This document shows positions 16,609 to 26,459 of a DNA stretch of 64,000 nucleotides, piece after piece (positions within the stretch are counted from its first letter, which is position 1; every line of letters begins with the position of its first letter). This DNA comes from Macellibacteroides fermentans (GTDB taxonomy: Bacteria; Bacteroidota; Bacteroidia; Bacteroidales; Tannerellaceae): positions 682,001-746,000 of the forward strand of contig NZ_JACCCY010000001.1 of NCBI RefSeq assembly GCF_013409575.1. Reading direction: 5' to 3'. The notes under the pieces are model-generated. The model was not told the DNA's origin. It saw nothing but the letters and a program-made list of their open reading frames with translations, and did not search any database. A program made the position numbers and the translations under genes.

Positions 16609-16643
16609 CTGTATATTATTTATTATATTGTTATTATTGTTTA

Positions 16644-17099
16644 TTAAAGATCTTTCTTGGTAAAGAGCAGGGTTATCAGGTCGTCGCTATCCAAATCGCC
16701 TTCTATGTAAACCAACGTTATAACGCCTTTCTTGCTCACTTTGAAAAGAATAAACCGATTGATGTCCGCCTCTTTCGATGGCATCTGGTAATAGGCCGAA
16801 ATAACCCCTCCCCCATCTGTCACCTCCTTTATCTTGCGCGCTCCCTCCTGATCTGAAGCCAGGCAACGCCTCACAAACCGGAGTGCCTCGGCATCCTCTT
16901 TTATGGTTATGCTTTTGTAGTGAGTCATACCATAGGTTTCAAGCATTTCGTTAGATAGCTCCACCATAGTTACATTCCGGTTTTTGCCGTACCGTTGGAA
17001 AACCTCCTGAATTTTAAGGTCTTTCTGGGCATTTGCTGCCACAGGAAGCAACAGGAGCGCTGCCAGAAGCAGCAACAGCGTGTATTTTTTCTTATTCAT
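16644..17099 (-). CDS. DUF4252 exported protein
   Basis: 151 residues from the ATG at 17099 (MNKKKYTLLLLLAALLLLPVAANAQ), an evident signal peptide. The mature part matches DUF4252 by its length and its KIQEVFQRYGK and C-terminal LVYIEGDLDSDDL pattern. An ATG at 17135 is also possible and lies 11 bp after the previous stop. DUF4252 genes commonly accompany ECF sigma factors in Bacteroidales; function unknown. Confidence 0.75.
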   Translation of the reverse strand: MNKKKYTLLLLLAALLLLPVAANAQKDLKIQEVFQRYGKNRNVTMVELSNEMLETYGMTHYKSITIKEDAEALRFVRRCLASDQEGARKIKEVTDGGGVISAYYQMPSKEADINRFILFKVSKKGVITLVYIEGDLDSDDLITLLFTKKDL

Positions 17100-17145
17100 C
17101 GCTTTGTTTGTAAGATGTATATCTGCCCGTTTCATAACGTTGTAT

Positions 17146-17643
17146 TTATTCTTCGTCGCCAAGCAAGCTGCCCAGCTCCTTTAGTTGATTATCTATAAGT
17201 TCCTTATCAGAAAAAACATCCATGGTATGTTTGTATTCATCGGGGGTGGTAGCTACTTCCTGAAGAGATACCAGAGCCATGGAACGAACTTTATCCGGGT
17301 CGGAGTAGCACTGACCGTTGATGATCACGTAATTACCAGAACACGGCAGGCCGTTGTTTGCAGGGAAAAAGTATTTTCCGGCCAGTAGCATTACAAACAG
17401 GCAGGCTGCCGCTACCGAGAACCAATAATACCGCCTTTTTTCTTTTGGCATCGGAATTACGGTAGCTAACTCCGGTTCCGTCTCTTTCCGGGCAATCTCC
17501 TGATCAAAGTAGGCGAACAGGGGCTTATAAACAGCCAGCTCTTCCGGCACATCTGCCTTCGAAAAGAAGCTGCGCAGCATTCGCTCTTCCTGGGCGGATG
17601 TTTCGCCTTCAAAATACTTGTTCAGCAATTCCTCTATATTCAT
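17146..17643 (-). CDS. Single-pass membrane protein, likely anti-sigma factor
   Basis: 165 residues. The N-terminal 70 residues are soluble and acidic (LLNKYFEGETSAQEERMLRSFF, as in Bacteroidales anti-sigma domains), then one membrane segment near residues 72-93 and a periplasmic tail with two cysteines. It lies 4 bp after the sigma factor gene. The anti-sigma role is inferred from position and topology, not from a recognised FecR domain. Confidence 0.65.
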   Translation of the reverse strand: MNIEELLNKYFEGETSAQEERMLRSFFSKADVPEELAVYKPLFAYFDQEIARKETEPELATVIPMPKEKRRYYWFSVAAACLFVMLLAGKYFFPANNGLPCSGNYVIINGQCYSDPDKVRSMALVSLQEVATTPDEYKHTMDVFSDKELIDNQLKELGSLLGDEE

Positions 17644-17647
17644 TGTT

Positions 17648-18145
17648 CTATTTGTTTAGCATTAAAAATTGTTCCCTTACTTTTTTACGGGCTCTGGATA
17701 AATTGACGCGGACGGATTCTATCTGAGTGCCCGTAATTTGAGCAATCTCGCTTAATTCGTATCCCTCTACATCTTTCATCCGGATAATACATTGCTGCAA
17801 TGTGGGCAGCTGTTGAATAAGTCGGCCGATTATTGCAACAGCATCGTGCTGCTCGAGCAATTGTTCGGGGGTCACTGTGTCTGCAAGGATCGATTCGCTG
17901 TTTTCAGGCATTCTGTCCATACGTTTTGATCTTAGTTTGTCCAGACAAAGGTTCTTTACCACCTGAACCGATAATGCTTCCACACTCTGGTATCCATCCA
18001 GCCGATCGCGGATATACCACAGCTTCAGGAAAGCCTCCTGCACGATATCCTCGGCATCGGCTCCATCGTCAGTCAGCTTCACGGAATACTTTAGTAGTTT
18101 ATCCCGAAGTGGCAATACGGTCGATTTGAATGTTTCCAGTTCCAT
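17648..18145 (-). CDS. ECF-family RNA polymerase sigma factor
   Basis: 165 residues. Region 2 (DAEDIVQEAFLKLWYIRDRL) and region 4 (LQQCIIRMKDVEGYELSEIAQITGTQIESVRVNLSRARKKVRE) are clear; there is no region 1 or 3, as in ECF factors. It heads an operon with the membrane regulator, DUF4252 protein and outer-membrane barrel, suggesting a cell-envelope signalling unit. Confidence 0.93.
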   Translation of the reverse strand: MELETFKSTVLPLRDKLLKYSVKLTDDGADAEDIVQEAFLKLWYIRDRLDGYQSVEALSVQVVKNLCLDKLRSKRMDRMPENSESILADTVTPEQLLEQHDAVAIIGRLIQQLPTLQQCIIRMKDVEGYELSEIAQITGTQIESVRVNLSRARKKVREQFLMLNK

Positions 18146-18202
18146 TGTTTACTGATTAGACGCAGTAAAAGAAAAAACATAACATGAAGAGGTGATTTTT
18201 TC

Positions 18203-18245
18203 AAAAAAAAACCTTCCGGCAGTATATTCAGACTGGGGAAGGTTC
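18203..18245 (-). terminator. Terminator of the DUF3256 gene
   Basis: On the minus strand GAACCTTCC...GGAAGGTT is followed by a run of T, just after the stop codon at 18253. Confidence 0.8.
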
Positions 18246-18252
18246 ATTTTTA

Positions 18253-18885
18253 TCAGTTGAAGTGAGATTTTTCCCACGTATAAATACGAGGTTCTGTTTT
18301 GAGAAATGGGGCTACTTTCTCGCGTTCTTCTTTACCTAGGTATTGTGGTGTTGTAAAGGTAGCCTTCATCGTAAAATTGTCTTCGCTTAGCGAATACTGT
18401 ATAAGCTGAATATCCAGCCAGGATGCTGCAAAAAGGAATTCATCACTTTTGCGGTCGGCATCCTCTTTGAAAAACCAGTCGGTTGTTGCCGGAGTATATA
18501 AATCGGTTGCATCAAGGCTTTTCCAGTCTGTTGTAAAGAATGCCACACGACTGTCGGCCGCCGGACCAAAAACCGTATTAACCACGCAGATGATATAGGT
18601 GTTATTTACAAGAGGAAGGCGCTTTATTTCCATAGTGCTGTTGTCCGTTACCTGTAATAAAAGATAATCGGTGGTGAGCTTCTTCAGAGTAGAATAACCC
18701 TCCATTGTATTTTTCAGTTTTGCCTCTTTTCCCGAATTATATAAATCGACCAGGTCCTTGCGCCAGGCATTCTCAAGCTGAGGAATATATTGATCGGGCA
18801 TTGCGGTGAACAAAGAAGCCATCTCCTGCGCACGCAGAGCTGTTAATGCAAATATAAAACAACAGGCAAATAGTATTTTTTTCAT
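18253..18885 (-). CDS. DUF3256 exported protein
   Basis: 210 residues with a signal peptide (MKKILFACCFIFALTALRAQ). The body matches DUF3256, a Bacteroidales family of unknown function: MASLFTAMPDQYIPQLENAWRKDLVDLYNSG at the mature N-terminus is characteristic. It follows the DMT transporter gene by 7 bp and truA further upstream, probably one transcript. Confidence 0.8.
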   Translation of the reverse strand: MKKILFACCFIFALTALRAQEMASLFTAMPDQYIPQLENAWRKDLVDLYNSGKEAKLKNTMEGYSTLKKLTTDYLLLQVTDNSTMEIKRLPLVNNTYIICVVNTVFGPAADSRVAFFTTDWKSLDATDLYTPATTDWFFKEDADRKSDEFLFAASWLDIQLIQYSLSEDNFTMKATFTTPQYLGKEEREKVAPFLKTEPRIYTWEKSHFN

Positions 18886-18892
18886 TTATTGT

Positions 18893-19792
18893 TTATTTAG
18901 TCCCCAAATATAAGAATATCATTCCTAACAACACAAAGAAAAGATCGACAGCTTTGTTCTTTAAGTTTTTTTCATGGAAGAACAGCGCTCCGGCTGCAAA
19001 TGTAACCAACACATTGCTTCTTCGTACCATAGAAACAATGGAAATCATGGAATCCGGAAAACTTAATGCATAGAAATAGACAAAATCGGCCACACAAAGA
19101 AATAGAGATATCAGTACGATATTCCAGCGCCAGGTAAAAGGTGTTGTTTGCTTCCTGCCGGGATACCAAAGAAATACAAGTACAAAAATCATCAAGATAC
19201 ATTGATAAAAATTATACCAGGATTGAACAGCCATGGGATCGATAAAGCTCATCAGGTATTTATCGTACAGACCACTCATAGATCCGGTAACTGCCGATAG
19301 TACCATGCAAAGGATCCATTTATTGTGTGTAAAACGAATCCCTTCTTTTTTGCCGGACGAAGAGAGCATATAAAAAGAGAAAATAGCTAGCGAAACGCCA
19401 ATCCATTGATATACATTTAACCGCTCCTGAAAAATAAGTAATGCTCCTAATAAAGTCATTACCGGCTGAGTTGCTTTAATTGGACCGGTTAATGTGAGTG
19501 GCAGATGTTTGGTTGCAAAATAGGCAAAATGCCAGGATGCAAGCACGATAACCGCCTTTAGAATAATATAGCCATGTACATATAACGGAACCTTTGGTAC
19601 GTAAAATAGTGTTCCCTCCAATAACTGAGGATTCCATGCCGAGATCACCACAAAAGGCAAAAAGACTATGCTACAAATTAAAGTATTGAAAAATAGCACT
19701 GGAATTACTGCATTCCCGTTAAGAGAAAGCTTCTTATTTATATCGTAACAGCCCAATAAAAAGGCAGAAACGAAGGCCAAGCCTAACCACAT
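18893..19792 (-). CDS. DMT/EamA-family membrane transporter
   Basis: 299 residues with about ten hydrophobic segments and the duplicated EamA pattern (PLTLTGPIKATQPVMTLLGALLIFQERL in the first half, a related segment ending FFHEKNLKNKAVDLFFVLLGMIFLYLG in the second). Drug/metabolite transporter superfamily; substrate cannot be predicted. Located 3 bp after truA. Confidence 0.85.
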   Translation of the reverse strand: MWLGLAFVSAFLLGCYDINKKLSLNGNAVIPVLFFNTLICSIVFLPFVVISAWNPQLLEGTLFYVPKVPLYVHGYIILKAVIVLASWHFAYFATKHLPLTLTGPIKATQPVMTLLGALLIFQERLNVYQWIGVSLAIFSFYMLSSSGKKEGIRFTHNKWILCMVLSAVTGSMSGLYDKYLMSFIDPMAVQSWYNFYQCILMIFVLVFLWYPGRKQTTPFTWRWNIVLISLFLCVADFVYFYALSFPDSMISIVSMVRRSNVLVTFAAGALFFHEKNLKNKAVDLFFVLLGMIFLYLGTK

Positions 19793-19795
19793 ATC

Positions 19796-20554
19796 TTAGT
19801 TGTTTTTAATAAATAGTTCCTCCGGGTAGGTAACGTTCACCAAAAAAAGGGCATGTCCCGGTGCGGATGTCCCGGCTTTACAGCGGTCTTGTTGTTCAAT
19901 TACATCCCGAAATCCCTGGATAGATAATTTGCCGCGTCCTACCTCAAGGAGCGTGCCTACAATTGCCCTTACCATGTTACGCAGAAAACGATCTGCCTGA
20001 ATGGTGAATATCCAAACATCGCCATCCTGCTTCCATTCGGCTTGCATAATCTTGCAATTGTTTGTTTTCACATCGGTATGTAATTTGCTGAAACTGGTGA
20101 AATCTGTATACTTGAATAATTCCCTACAGGCCTCATTCATTTTTGCAAAATCGGGCTGCACCGGTAGTTTATATACAGTTTCGTGATTAAAGGGGTCTTT
20201 CTTATCGGTGATATAATAATTGTAGGTACGTGATGTGGCCGAAAAACGGGCATGTGCATCAGATACTACAGGAACAATATTGTATACGGCAATGTCTTTG
20301 GGCAACAGACGGTTCAATTTGCCGGCTAAATGAAAAAGATCGGTTATTTCTGTTTCCCAATCAAAATGGGCTACCATCAAACGGGCATGCACACCGGCAT
20401 CTGTTCTTCCGGCACCTACCACAGGAACCGGTTTTCGAAGCAATATACCAAGTGCTTCTTCGAGACATTGTTGTACCGTTACTCCATTGGGTTGCACCTG
20501 CCATCCACAGTAATTCTTTCCGTTGTAACCTAAATAAATAAAATACCGATTCAC
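19796..20554 (-). CDS. truA: tRNA pseudouridine(38-40) synthase
   Basis: 252 residues. The catalytic motif [11 protein letters not shown] contains Asp52. Further TruA motifs are [12 protein letters not shown] and [23 protein letters not shown]. It converts U38-U40 of the anticodon stem to pseudouridine. First gene of the truA-transporter-DUF3256 group. Confidence 0.97.
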   Translation of the reverse strand: MNRYFIYLGYNGKNYCGWQVQPNGVTVQQCLEEALGILLRKPVPVVGAGRTDAGVHARLMVAHFDWETEITDLFHLAGKLNRLLPKDIAVYNIVPVVSDAHARFSATSRTYNYYITDKKDPFNHETVYKLPVQPDFAKMNEACRELFKYTDFTSFSKLHTDVKTNNCKIMQAEWKQDGDVWIFTIQADRFLRNMVRAIVGTLLEVGRGKLSIQGFRDVIEQQDRCKAGTSAPGHALFLVNVTYPEELFIKNN

Positions 20555-20615
20555 GATTGATTGTCTGTTTATTTAAACGATGGTGCAAAGGTAGCAATTT
20601 CTTTTCCAAAAATAA

Positions 20616-20655
20616 GAAGGAGAGAATACCGTGTTACCGATACCCTCTCCTTTTC
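20616..20655 (-). terminator. Terminator of the GH2 gene
   Basis: AAGGAGAG...CTCTCCTT stem extended through GGTATC-GGTAACAC-GGTATT, located about 27 bp after the GH2 stop on the minus strand. Confidence 0.7.
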
Positions 20656-20681
20656 ATATATGCTTTAGCAGAAACGTGTGA

Positions 20682-23177
20682 CTATTTTGTTACAATTTTC
20701 AGCTTTGCTCCTTTCAGTCCCTTCGTGGTTGCTTCAAAGGTAATCTCTCCTGCTTTATCGCCGGATTGAACGATGGCAGTAAGCTGGCCGCTGAACAGCT
20801 TCATACGTGGATGATGGAACAACTCCAGACTTACACTGTTTCCGTTGGCTGCAGCACGATAAGATCCTGCACCTTTCACTTTAAATTCAATTTGATTGGT
20901 GGCATCCGGGATCAGGTTACCATCTTTATCTACCACTCTCACATTGATGAATGACAAGTCTTTTCCATTGGCCGACAATTCGCTGCGATCGGCCGACAGT
21001 TCAATACGATGAGGCTTTCCAGCAGTACGAATTTCCTTTTCGGCAACAGCTTTTCCGTTTTCATCGTATGCAACAACTTTTACCGTACCGGGTTCGTACT
21101 TCGTATCCATCCACATCAGACGATAGCGTTGCTGACGCTCGAATGCTTCCTGCGATTCTTTACTACCGGTGTTGTGTACTGTTTTGGTAAGGTCTTTGGT
21201 GCGTTTACCCTGACTCTTTCCATTGATGAACACCTCTGCAGAAGGATAGTTGGTATAAACGAAAATTGGCGTTACTTCTCCCTCACGTCCTTTCCAGTTC
21301 CAGTGAGGCAGGATATGCAACGTTTCTTCTTTAGAATTCCAATGACTGCGGTACAGGTAGTAACGGTCTTTTGGAATACCGGCAAGGTCTATAATACCAA
21401 ATAAGCTGCTGTGACTTGGCCAGTTGGTATAATAAGGTGTTGGCTCACCCAAATAGTCGAAACCTGTCCATACAAATTCGCCAATGGCGTAAGGCAGGTC
21501 TTCGTGCTGGATAAAGTCGTCTTCCGGCAGGTTAGACCATCCGCAATGTTCAACATCGTAAGAAGAACTCTGGTGGTCGTCGTATGTCTTCATCGAGGCT
21601 CTTACTACCGGGAATTTATATACACCACGTGAGCTAACAGTTGAAGCGGTTTCGCTTCCCAATACAATCTGTTGCGGTAGTTTTTTATAAGCTTCCTGAT
21701 ACATATGAGGACGGTAGTTAAATCCGGCCACTTCCATTACTGCTGCAAAGTTATTGTTAAGTACATGTTGCGGCTGATCCATCCCCTGAGTTACTGGACG
21801 CGTAGGGTCTTCGCGGTGACAGATATCCTGAAGGAAACGGCCTATTTTAGAGCCGCCTTCAATTCCTTGCTCCGGTACTTCGTTTCCGATACACCACATA
21901 ACCAGACTAGCGCTGTTGCGATAGTTATGCAGCAGATTCACCATATCTTTTTCGGCCCATTCATCAAACAGATGATTGTAACCGTTCTTTACCTTGGGGT
22001 GTTTCCATTCGTCGAATGATTCGGCCATCACCATCATCCCCATCTCGTCGCAGGCACGTACCAATTCGGGGGCAGGCATATTATGTGATGTACGGATCGC
22101 GTTACATCCCATATCTTTAAGAATACGGATTTGTCTGCGAATTGCGGCATCGTTTACGGCAGCTCCTAACGGTCCGAGATCGTGATGATTACAAACACCT
22201 TTAAATACAGTTCGCTTGCCATTCAGGAAAAACCCTTTGTCGGGGATTACCTCAATAGATCTGATTCCAAAAGTAGTTGTATATACATCTTTCTCAATAT
22301 TCCCTTGATAAAGCTTTGACTCGGCAGTGTATAAAACCGGATTTTCTGTATCCCAGCACACTGGGTTTTCAACAACCAGTTCCTGGGTAAAAAGATCTTG
22401 GTCGTAAGACGAAAGAACTTTTTCCTGAGATGCAACTGTTCTTCCCTGCTCATCTTTCAATGCTGTCACCAGTCTGTATTGATCAGGTGCCGAGGCCGAC
22501 GGGCGGACTAGTTTTGTCTTCACATTTACCTTCGCAAATTCTTTTGTAATAACTGGCGTAGTAATCTGCGTACCCCAGATAGGAATGTGGGCATCTTCTG
22601 TTACGATAACATGTACATTCCGGTAAATACCGGCTCCGGGATACCAACGTGAAGACTCTGGATAGTTTTCCAAACGAACGGCTATCGTATTTTTTTCTCC
22701 CGGGTTAAGAAATTCTGTTATATCAAAATGGAATGAATTATAGCCGTAAGGCCAGTAGCCTACCTTCTTTCCATTTATATAGACATTCGCATGGCTCATA
22801 GCTCCATCAAAAAGTATGGAAGCTTTTTTTCCTTTTGTAAACTGAGGAAGTTCAAAAGAAGTACGGTACCAGCCAACACCAACAAATGGAAGTCCGCCTG
22901 TACGGCCGGCATGTTCTAAGGCTTCCTTTTGACCATCCTGGGTTATGGCTACCTCTTGTTTATCATTTTGTGAACTGAAAGGACCGTAAATCGCCCAATC
23001 GTGAGGCACTGTAACAGTCTGCCACTTACTATCATCAAATTCGGGATTGATTGCCCCGGAATTATCTTCTCTGGTAAATTTCCAGTTCTTTTCAAGAAGA
23101 ATTTCGGTCCGTACCTGTGCCATAGTTGCCGACAGAATACATAACCAACAAAATAATGCCAGATTAATTTTTCTCAT
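20682..23177 (-). CDS. Glycoside hydrolase family 2, beta-galactosidase-like
   Basis: 831 residues from the ATG at 23177, which gives a signal peptide (MRKINLALFCWLCILSATMAQ). Order: sugar-binding jelly roll (to about 200), immunoglobulin-like domain, TIM barrel, then a DUF4982-type domain and a C-terminal invasin-like domain. The acid/base glutamate is in CIGNEVPE near 430 and the nucleophile in YAIGEFVWTGFDYLGEP near 567. Secreted or periplasmic beta-glycosidase; exact substrate unknown. It stands alone; its minus-strand -7 box (23220-23227) abuts that of the Dcu gene. Confidence 0.9.
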   Translation of the reverse strand: MRKINLALFCWLCILSATMAQVRTEILLEKNWKFTREDNSGAINPEFDDSKWQTVTVPHDWAIYGPFSSQNDKQEVAITQDGQKEALEHAGRTGGLPFVGVGWYRTSFELPQFTKGKKASILFDGAMSHANVYINGKKVGYWPYGYNSFHFDITEFLNPGEKNTIAVRLENYPESSRWYPGAGIYRNVHVIVTEDAHIPIWGTQITTPVITKEFAKVNVKTKLVRPSASAPDQYRLVTALKDEQGRTVASQEKVLSSYDQDLFTQELVVENPVCWDTENPVLYTAESKLYQGNIEKDVYTTTFGIRSIEVIPDKGFFLNGKRTVFKGVCNHHDLGPLGAAVNDAAIRRQIRILKDMGCNAIRTSHNMPAPELVRACDEMGMMVMAESFDEWKHPKVKNGYNHLFDEWAEKDMVNLLHNYRNSASLVMWCIGNEVPEQGIEGGSKIGRFLQDICHREDPTRPVTQGMDQPQHVLNNNFAAVMEVAGFNYRPHMYQEAYKKLPQQIVLGSETASTVSSRGVYKFPVVRASMKTYDDHQSSSYDVEHCGWSNLPEDDFIQHEDLPYAIGEFVWTGFDYLGEPTPYYTNWPSHSSLFGIIDLAGIPKDRYYLYRSHWNSKEETLHILPHWNWKGREGEVTPIFVYTNYPSAEVFINGKSQGKRTKDLTKTVHNTGSKESQEAFERQQRYRLMWMDTKYEPGTVKVVAYDENGKAVAEKEIRTAGKPHRIELSADRSELSANGKDLSFINVRVVDKDGNLIPDATNQIEFKVKGAGSYRAAANGNSVSLELFHHPRMKLFSGQLTAIVQSGDKAGEITFEATTKGLKGAKLKIVTK

Positions 23178-23219
23178 GCTTGATACTGATTGTTTAAATA
23201 TTAGTTTCTTGTTTCGCAA

Positions 23220-23237
23220 CAAAAATAGCTAAATTTG
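23220..23237. promoter_or_regulatory. Back-to-back -7 boxes for GH2 (-) and dcu (+)
   Basis: Minus-strand TATTTTTG at 23220-23227 and plus-strand TAAATTTG at 23230-23237 are two bases apart. Both match TAnnTTTG. Polymerase bound at one would cover the other, so the two divergent genes may exclude each other. Confidence 0.5.
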
Positions 23238-23271
23238 CACCTTTAAACAAATTCATATAACAAAAAACACC

Positions 23272-24585
23272 ATGTTTATCCAACTTGCTTTCGTTTTAAC
23301 AGCTATAATACTAGGTGCAAGGCTCGGAGGTATCGGTCTTGGAATTCTGGGAGGACTCGGATTAGCGGTTCTTACTTTCGGATTCGGACTTGCCCCCACC
23401 TCACCCCCTATCGATGTGATGCTTATGATTGTTGCCGTTATTGCGGCGGCAGGTTGCATGCAGGCTGCCGGAGGACTTGATCTGATGGTAAAGCTTGCCG
23501 AAAAACTACTTCGGAAAAATCCTGCACAGATAACGATATTAAGTCCTATCGTAACCTATCTTTTTACATTCATTGCCGGCACCGGCCATGTGGCCTACTC
23601 GGTTTTGCCAGTGATCGCAGAAGTAGCGACTGAAACAAAAATACGTCCTGAACGTCCTCTCGGTATAGCAGTTATTGCATCACAACAGGCAATTACTGCA
23701 AGTCCGATATCTGCAGCCACCGTTGCCCTGCTAAGTATGTTATCTGGTTTTGATATTTCCTTATTTGACATACTGAAGATAACGGTGCCATGTACATTGG
23801 CTGGAATTCTTATTGGCGCTTTTTTTTCACTTCGCGTTGGGAAAGAGTTAATGGATGATCCTGAATTCAAAAGAAGAGTAAGTTTAGGCGAATTTGACGA
23901 GCGCAAACTTGAGTTGACTGATGTAAAAAACAGAACAAAAGCGGCTATCTCTGTTGGCATCTTTATTTTCTCAACCCTTTGTATCGTCCTTTTCGGATCA
24001 TTTGAAAGTCTGCGACCCACATTCACCACCAATGGAGAAAGCATAACCCTGGGAATGAGTGCTATTATCGAAATCTGTATGCTATCTGCCGCCGCTCTAA
24101 TTCTTCTGACTACTAAAACCGATGGGATTAAAGCAGCCCAAGGATCTGTTTTTATGGCTGGTATGCAAGCTGTAGTAGCTATTTTCGGTATTGCCTGGAT
24201 GGGAGATACCTTTATTGCAGGAAATATGGCTGAATTAAGAGGTGCGATTGAGGGTGTTGTTACTCAAATGCCTTGGTTGTTCGGTTTTGCTTTGTTTATA
24301 ATGTCCATCTTGCTTTACAGTCAGGCCGCAACCATCAGAGCCCTGCTTCCATTAGGTATAGCTTTGGGAATTTCGCCCTATATGCTTATTGCCTTATTTC
24401 CTGCAGTAAACGGATATTTCTTTGTACCCAATTACCCAACTGTTGTCGCAGCTATTAATTTTGATCGTACAGGTACCACACGTATTGGCAAATACGTACT
24501 AAACCACTCATTTATGATGCCGGGACTAATTGCCACAGGTGTGGCTGTTGGATTGGGATTACTGATGATTCAGCTATTTAATTAA
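23272..24585 (+). CDS. Anaerobic C4-dicarboxylate transporter, Dcu family
   Basis: 437 residues, highly hydrophobic, with the DcuA/DcuB family N-terminus (FIQLAFVLTAIILGARLGGIGLG) and motifs FTFIAGTGHVAYSVLPVIAE and ASQQAITASPISAATVALLS. It exchanges fumarate, malate or aspartate for succinate, consistent with a fumarate-respiring anaerobe. The 3' end overlaps the convergent DUF5715 gene by 4 bp. Confidence 0.92.
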   Translation: MFIQLAFVLTAIILGARLGGIGLGILGGLGLAVLTFGFGLAPTSPPIDVMLMIVAVIAAAGCMQAAGGLDLMVKLAEKLLRKNPAQITILSPIVTYLFTFIAGTGHVAYSVLPVIAEVATETKIRPERPLGIAVIASQQAITASPISAATVALLSMLSGFDISLFDILKITVPCTLAGILIGAFFSLRVGKELMDDPEFKRRVSLGEFDERKLELTDVKNRTKAAISVGIFIFSTLCIVLFGSFESLRPTFTTNGESITLGMSAIIEICMLSAAALILLTTKTDGIKAAQGSVFMAGMQAVVAIFGIAWMGDTFIAGNMAELRGAIEGVVTQMPWLFGFALFIMSILLYSQAATIRALLPLGIALGISPYMLIALFPAVNGYFFVPNYPTVVAAINFDRTGTTRIGKYVLNHSFMMPGLIATGVAVGLGLLMIQLFN

Positions 24586-25229
24586 CGGGCTGTAATGTGA
24601 AAACAACCTTGCTTACGCTCGTGTTTAACATAACAACGATCCGCCTTTTGCAAATCCCTTAAAACCATAGCTAAAACCATTTTAAGATCTTCTTTCGGTA
24701 TTGAGAGCATATCTGTTTCGTCTATTTTGACAAAACGGTTCCACGAAACATCGAAAGTAGTTCCGTATTGGTGAGCCGAATTTAGCGAAGAGTTTAAATT
24801 CCTTTTTCTAAGCTTTTTAATATCATCAACTGTACGAGTAATACTGGTTACCTTTATTTTATAAATTGAGGCATTATGATTAGTCAGTGAGTCCTGAAAA
24901 TTACGTCCTATTTCCTCCAGAAGTTCGGCTGCCTCCGGGACAAGAAAAGGAATTGAGTGTGTGAGCTCTTCCACTTCGTAATAATCGTTGGTGGTTATTT
25001 CTTCCATTTTGCGTGAAGCATGTTCAGCTTCTTCTCTGGAAGAAACCGGCTCTATTCCTATTTTTAATGCAGAAGAAAGATGAAGATCGTTTAAATCATT
25101 AAAATCCCGGTTATAGCTTCCTTTAAACCAAATGCGTTTTAATTCGCCGCGTTTTTCGTTGCATGAATAGAAGATAGTTGTAAAAGAGATTGTTAAAAGC
25201 AATAGCAGAAGCTTATTATTTATTTTCAT
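24582..25229 (-). CDS. DUF5715 lipoprotein, M15-peptidase-like
   Basis: 215 residues with a lipoprotein signal (cysteine in IFYSCNEK). The segment SAHQYGTTFDVSW near residue 150-161 reproduces the SxHxxGxxxD zinc motif of VanY/DD-carboxypeptidase M15 enzymes, and a C-terminal CFHITAR supplies a possible third histidine (211). It therefore may cut peptidoglycan peptides, but the family is annotated as unknown and the lower catalytic acid is not evident to me. Single gene on the minus strand. Confidence 0.7.
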   Translation of the reverse strand: MKINNKLLLLLLTISFTTIFYSCNEKRGELKRIWFKGSYNRDFNDLNDLHLSSALKIGIEPVSSREEAEHASRKMEEITTNDYYEVEELTHSIPFLVPEAAELLEEIGRNFQDSLTNHNASIYKIKVTSITRTVDDIKKLRKRNLNSSLNSAHQYGTTFDVSWNRFVKIDETDMLSIPKEDLKMVLAMVLRDLQKADRCYVKHERKQGCFHITAR

Positions 25230-25415
25230 ACTTATTATTTATATTACAGAAAAGGAGCTTGTTAAATGAAAAAGTTTTTGGCCTTCGGACAATTAACGCT
25301 CGTTTCATTTTTTAGTTTTTCAATGCAAATATAATAAAAACTAAAATTAATAAAAGGACCATAATATAAAAAGCAAATAAAAAGCGCGGATACAACAACT
25401 GATTGAGATTATTAT

Positions 25416-25423
25416 TACTTTTG
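25416..25423 (+). promoter_or_regulatory. Promoter -7 box of phoH operon
   Basis: TACTTTTG matches TAnnTTTG, 37 bp before the phoH ATG at 25460, with TTG near 25403 about 11-13 bases further up; the -33 spacing is therefore not ideal. Confidence 0.4.
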
Positions 25424-25459
25424 TAATTCCAAAAAACAGAAGATTAGAATAAACACTGA

Positions 25460-26455
25460 ATGATTGAACGCATATATATTCTTGAGAGTGTAGATCCGGT
25501 CATTTTTTACGGAGTAAACAACTCAAACATGCAGCTGATTAAAACGCTGTTCCCCAAATTACGCATAGTTGCACGCGGAAATGTTATGAAAGTAATCGGA
25601 GACGAAGACGAATCCGAACTCTTCCTCAAGAAGATACGCGAAGTGGAAAAATACTGTGAAGAATATAATTCGTTGACTGAAGATATTATTCTTGATATCA
25701 TTAAGGGCAATACACCTCCGGTCGTAAAGCAGGAGAACCTGATTATTCATGGGATGAATGGAAAGGCCATTGTTGCCCGCACCCCCAATCAACAACTTCT
25801 GGTGGAGGCTTTTCAAGAAAACGATCTTGTTTTCGCAACCGGACCTGCAGGCTCCGGCAAAACCTTCGTTGCAATTGCTCTTGCAGTCAAGGCTCTAAAA
25901 AACAAAGAGGTAAAAAAGATTATATTAAGCAGACCGGCTGTTGAGGCTGGAGAAAAGCTTGGATTCCTTCCCGGCGAGATGAAAGATAAATTGGATCCAT
26001 ATCTGCAACCTTTATATGATGCGCTTCAGGAAATGATTCCGGGAGCCAAGTTAAAGGAATATATGGAAAACAATATTATTCAGATTGCTCCTTTGGCATA
26101 CATGCGCGGACGCACGCTCAATGATGCTGTAATTATTCTGGATGAAGCTCAAAACACAACAACTCACCAGATAAAAATGTTTCTTACAAGGCTAGGCATA
26201 AATGCCAAGATGATAGTTACCGGAGATATTACGCAGATTGACCTGCCTCCTACTGCTACATCTGGTCTTATACAAGCTATGAAAATCTTGAAAGGTGTTT
26301 CAGGTATTGGCAAAATTGAATTTAATAAAAAAGATATAGTAAGGCATAAACTCGTAAAACGGATTGTGGAGGCTTACGAAAAACACGATGCGAAACGAGC
26401 TGCCGAACGTGAAGAAAAAAGGCAATTTATAAACGAAGATTCTCAAAATAAATAA
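25460..26455 (+). CDS. phoH: PhoH family ATPase
   Basis: 331 residues. Walker [12 protein letters not shown] near 126-137 and Walker B-like VIILDEAQN are those of the PhoH domain, with an N-terminal KH-like region. Members are RNA-linked ATPases; exact role is not settled. First of a tight cluster with purC (4 bp gap) and ubiE (overlap), probably one operon. Confidence 0.93.
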   Translation: MIERIYILESVDPVIFYGVNNSNMQLIKTLFPKLRIVARGNVMKVIGDEDESELFLKKIREVEKYCEEYNSLTEDIILDIIKGNTPPVVKQENLIIHGMNGKAIVARTPNQQLLVEAFQENDLVFATGPAGSGKTFVAIALAVKALKNKEVKKIILSRPAVEAGEKLGFLPGEMKDKLDPYLQPLYDALQEMIPGAKLKEYMENNIIQIAPLAYMRGRTLNDAVIILDEAQNTTTHQIKMFLTRLGINAKMIVTGDITQIDLPPTATSGLIQAMKILKGVSGIGKIEFNKKDIVRHKLVKRIVEAYEKHDAKRAAEREEKRQFINEDSQNK

Positions 26456-26459
26456 GGTT

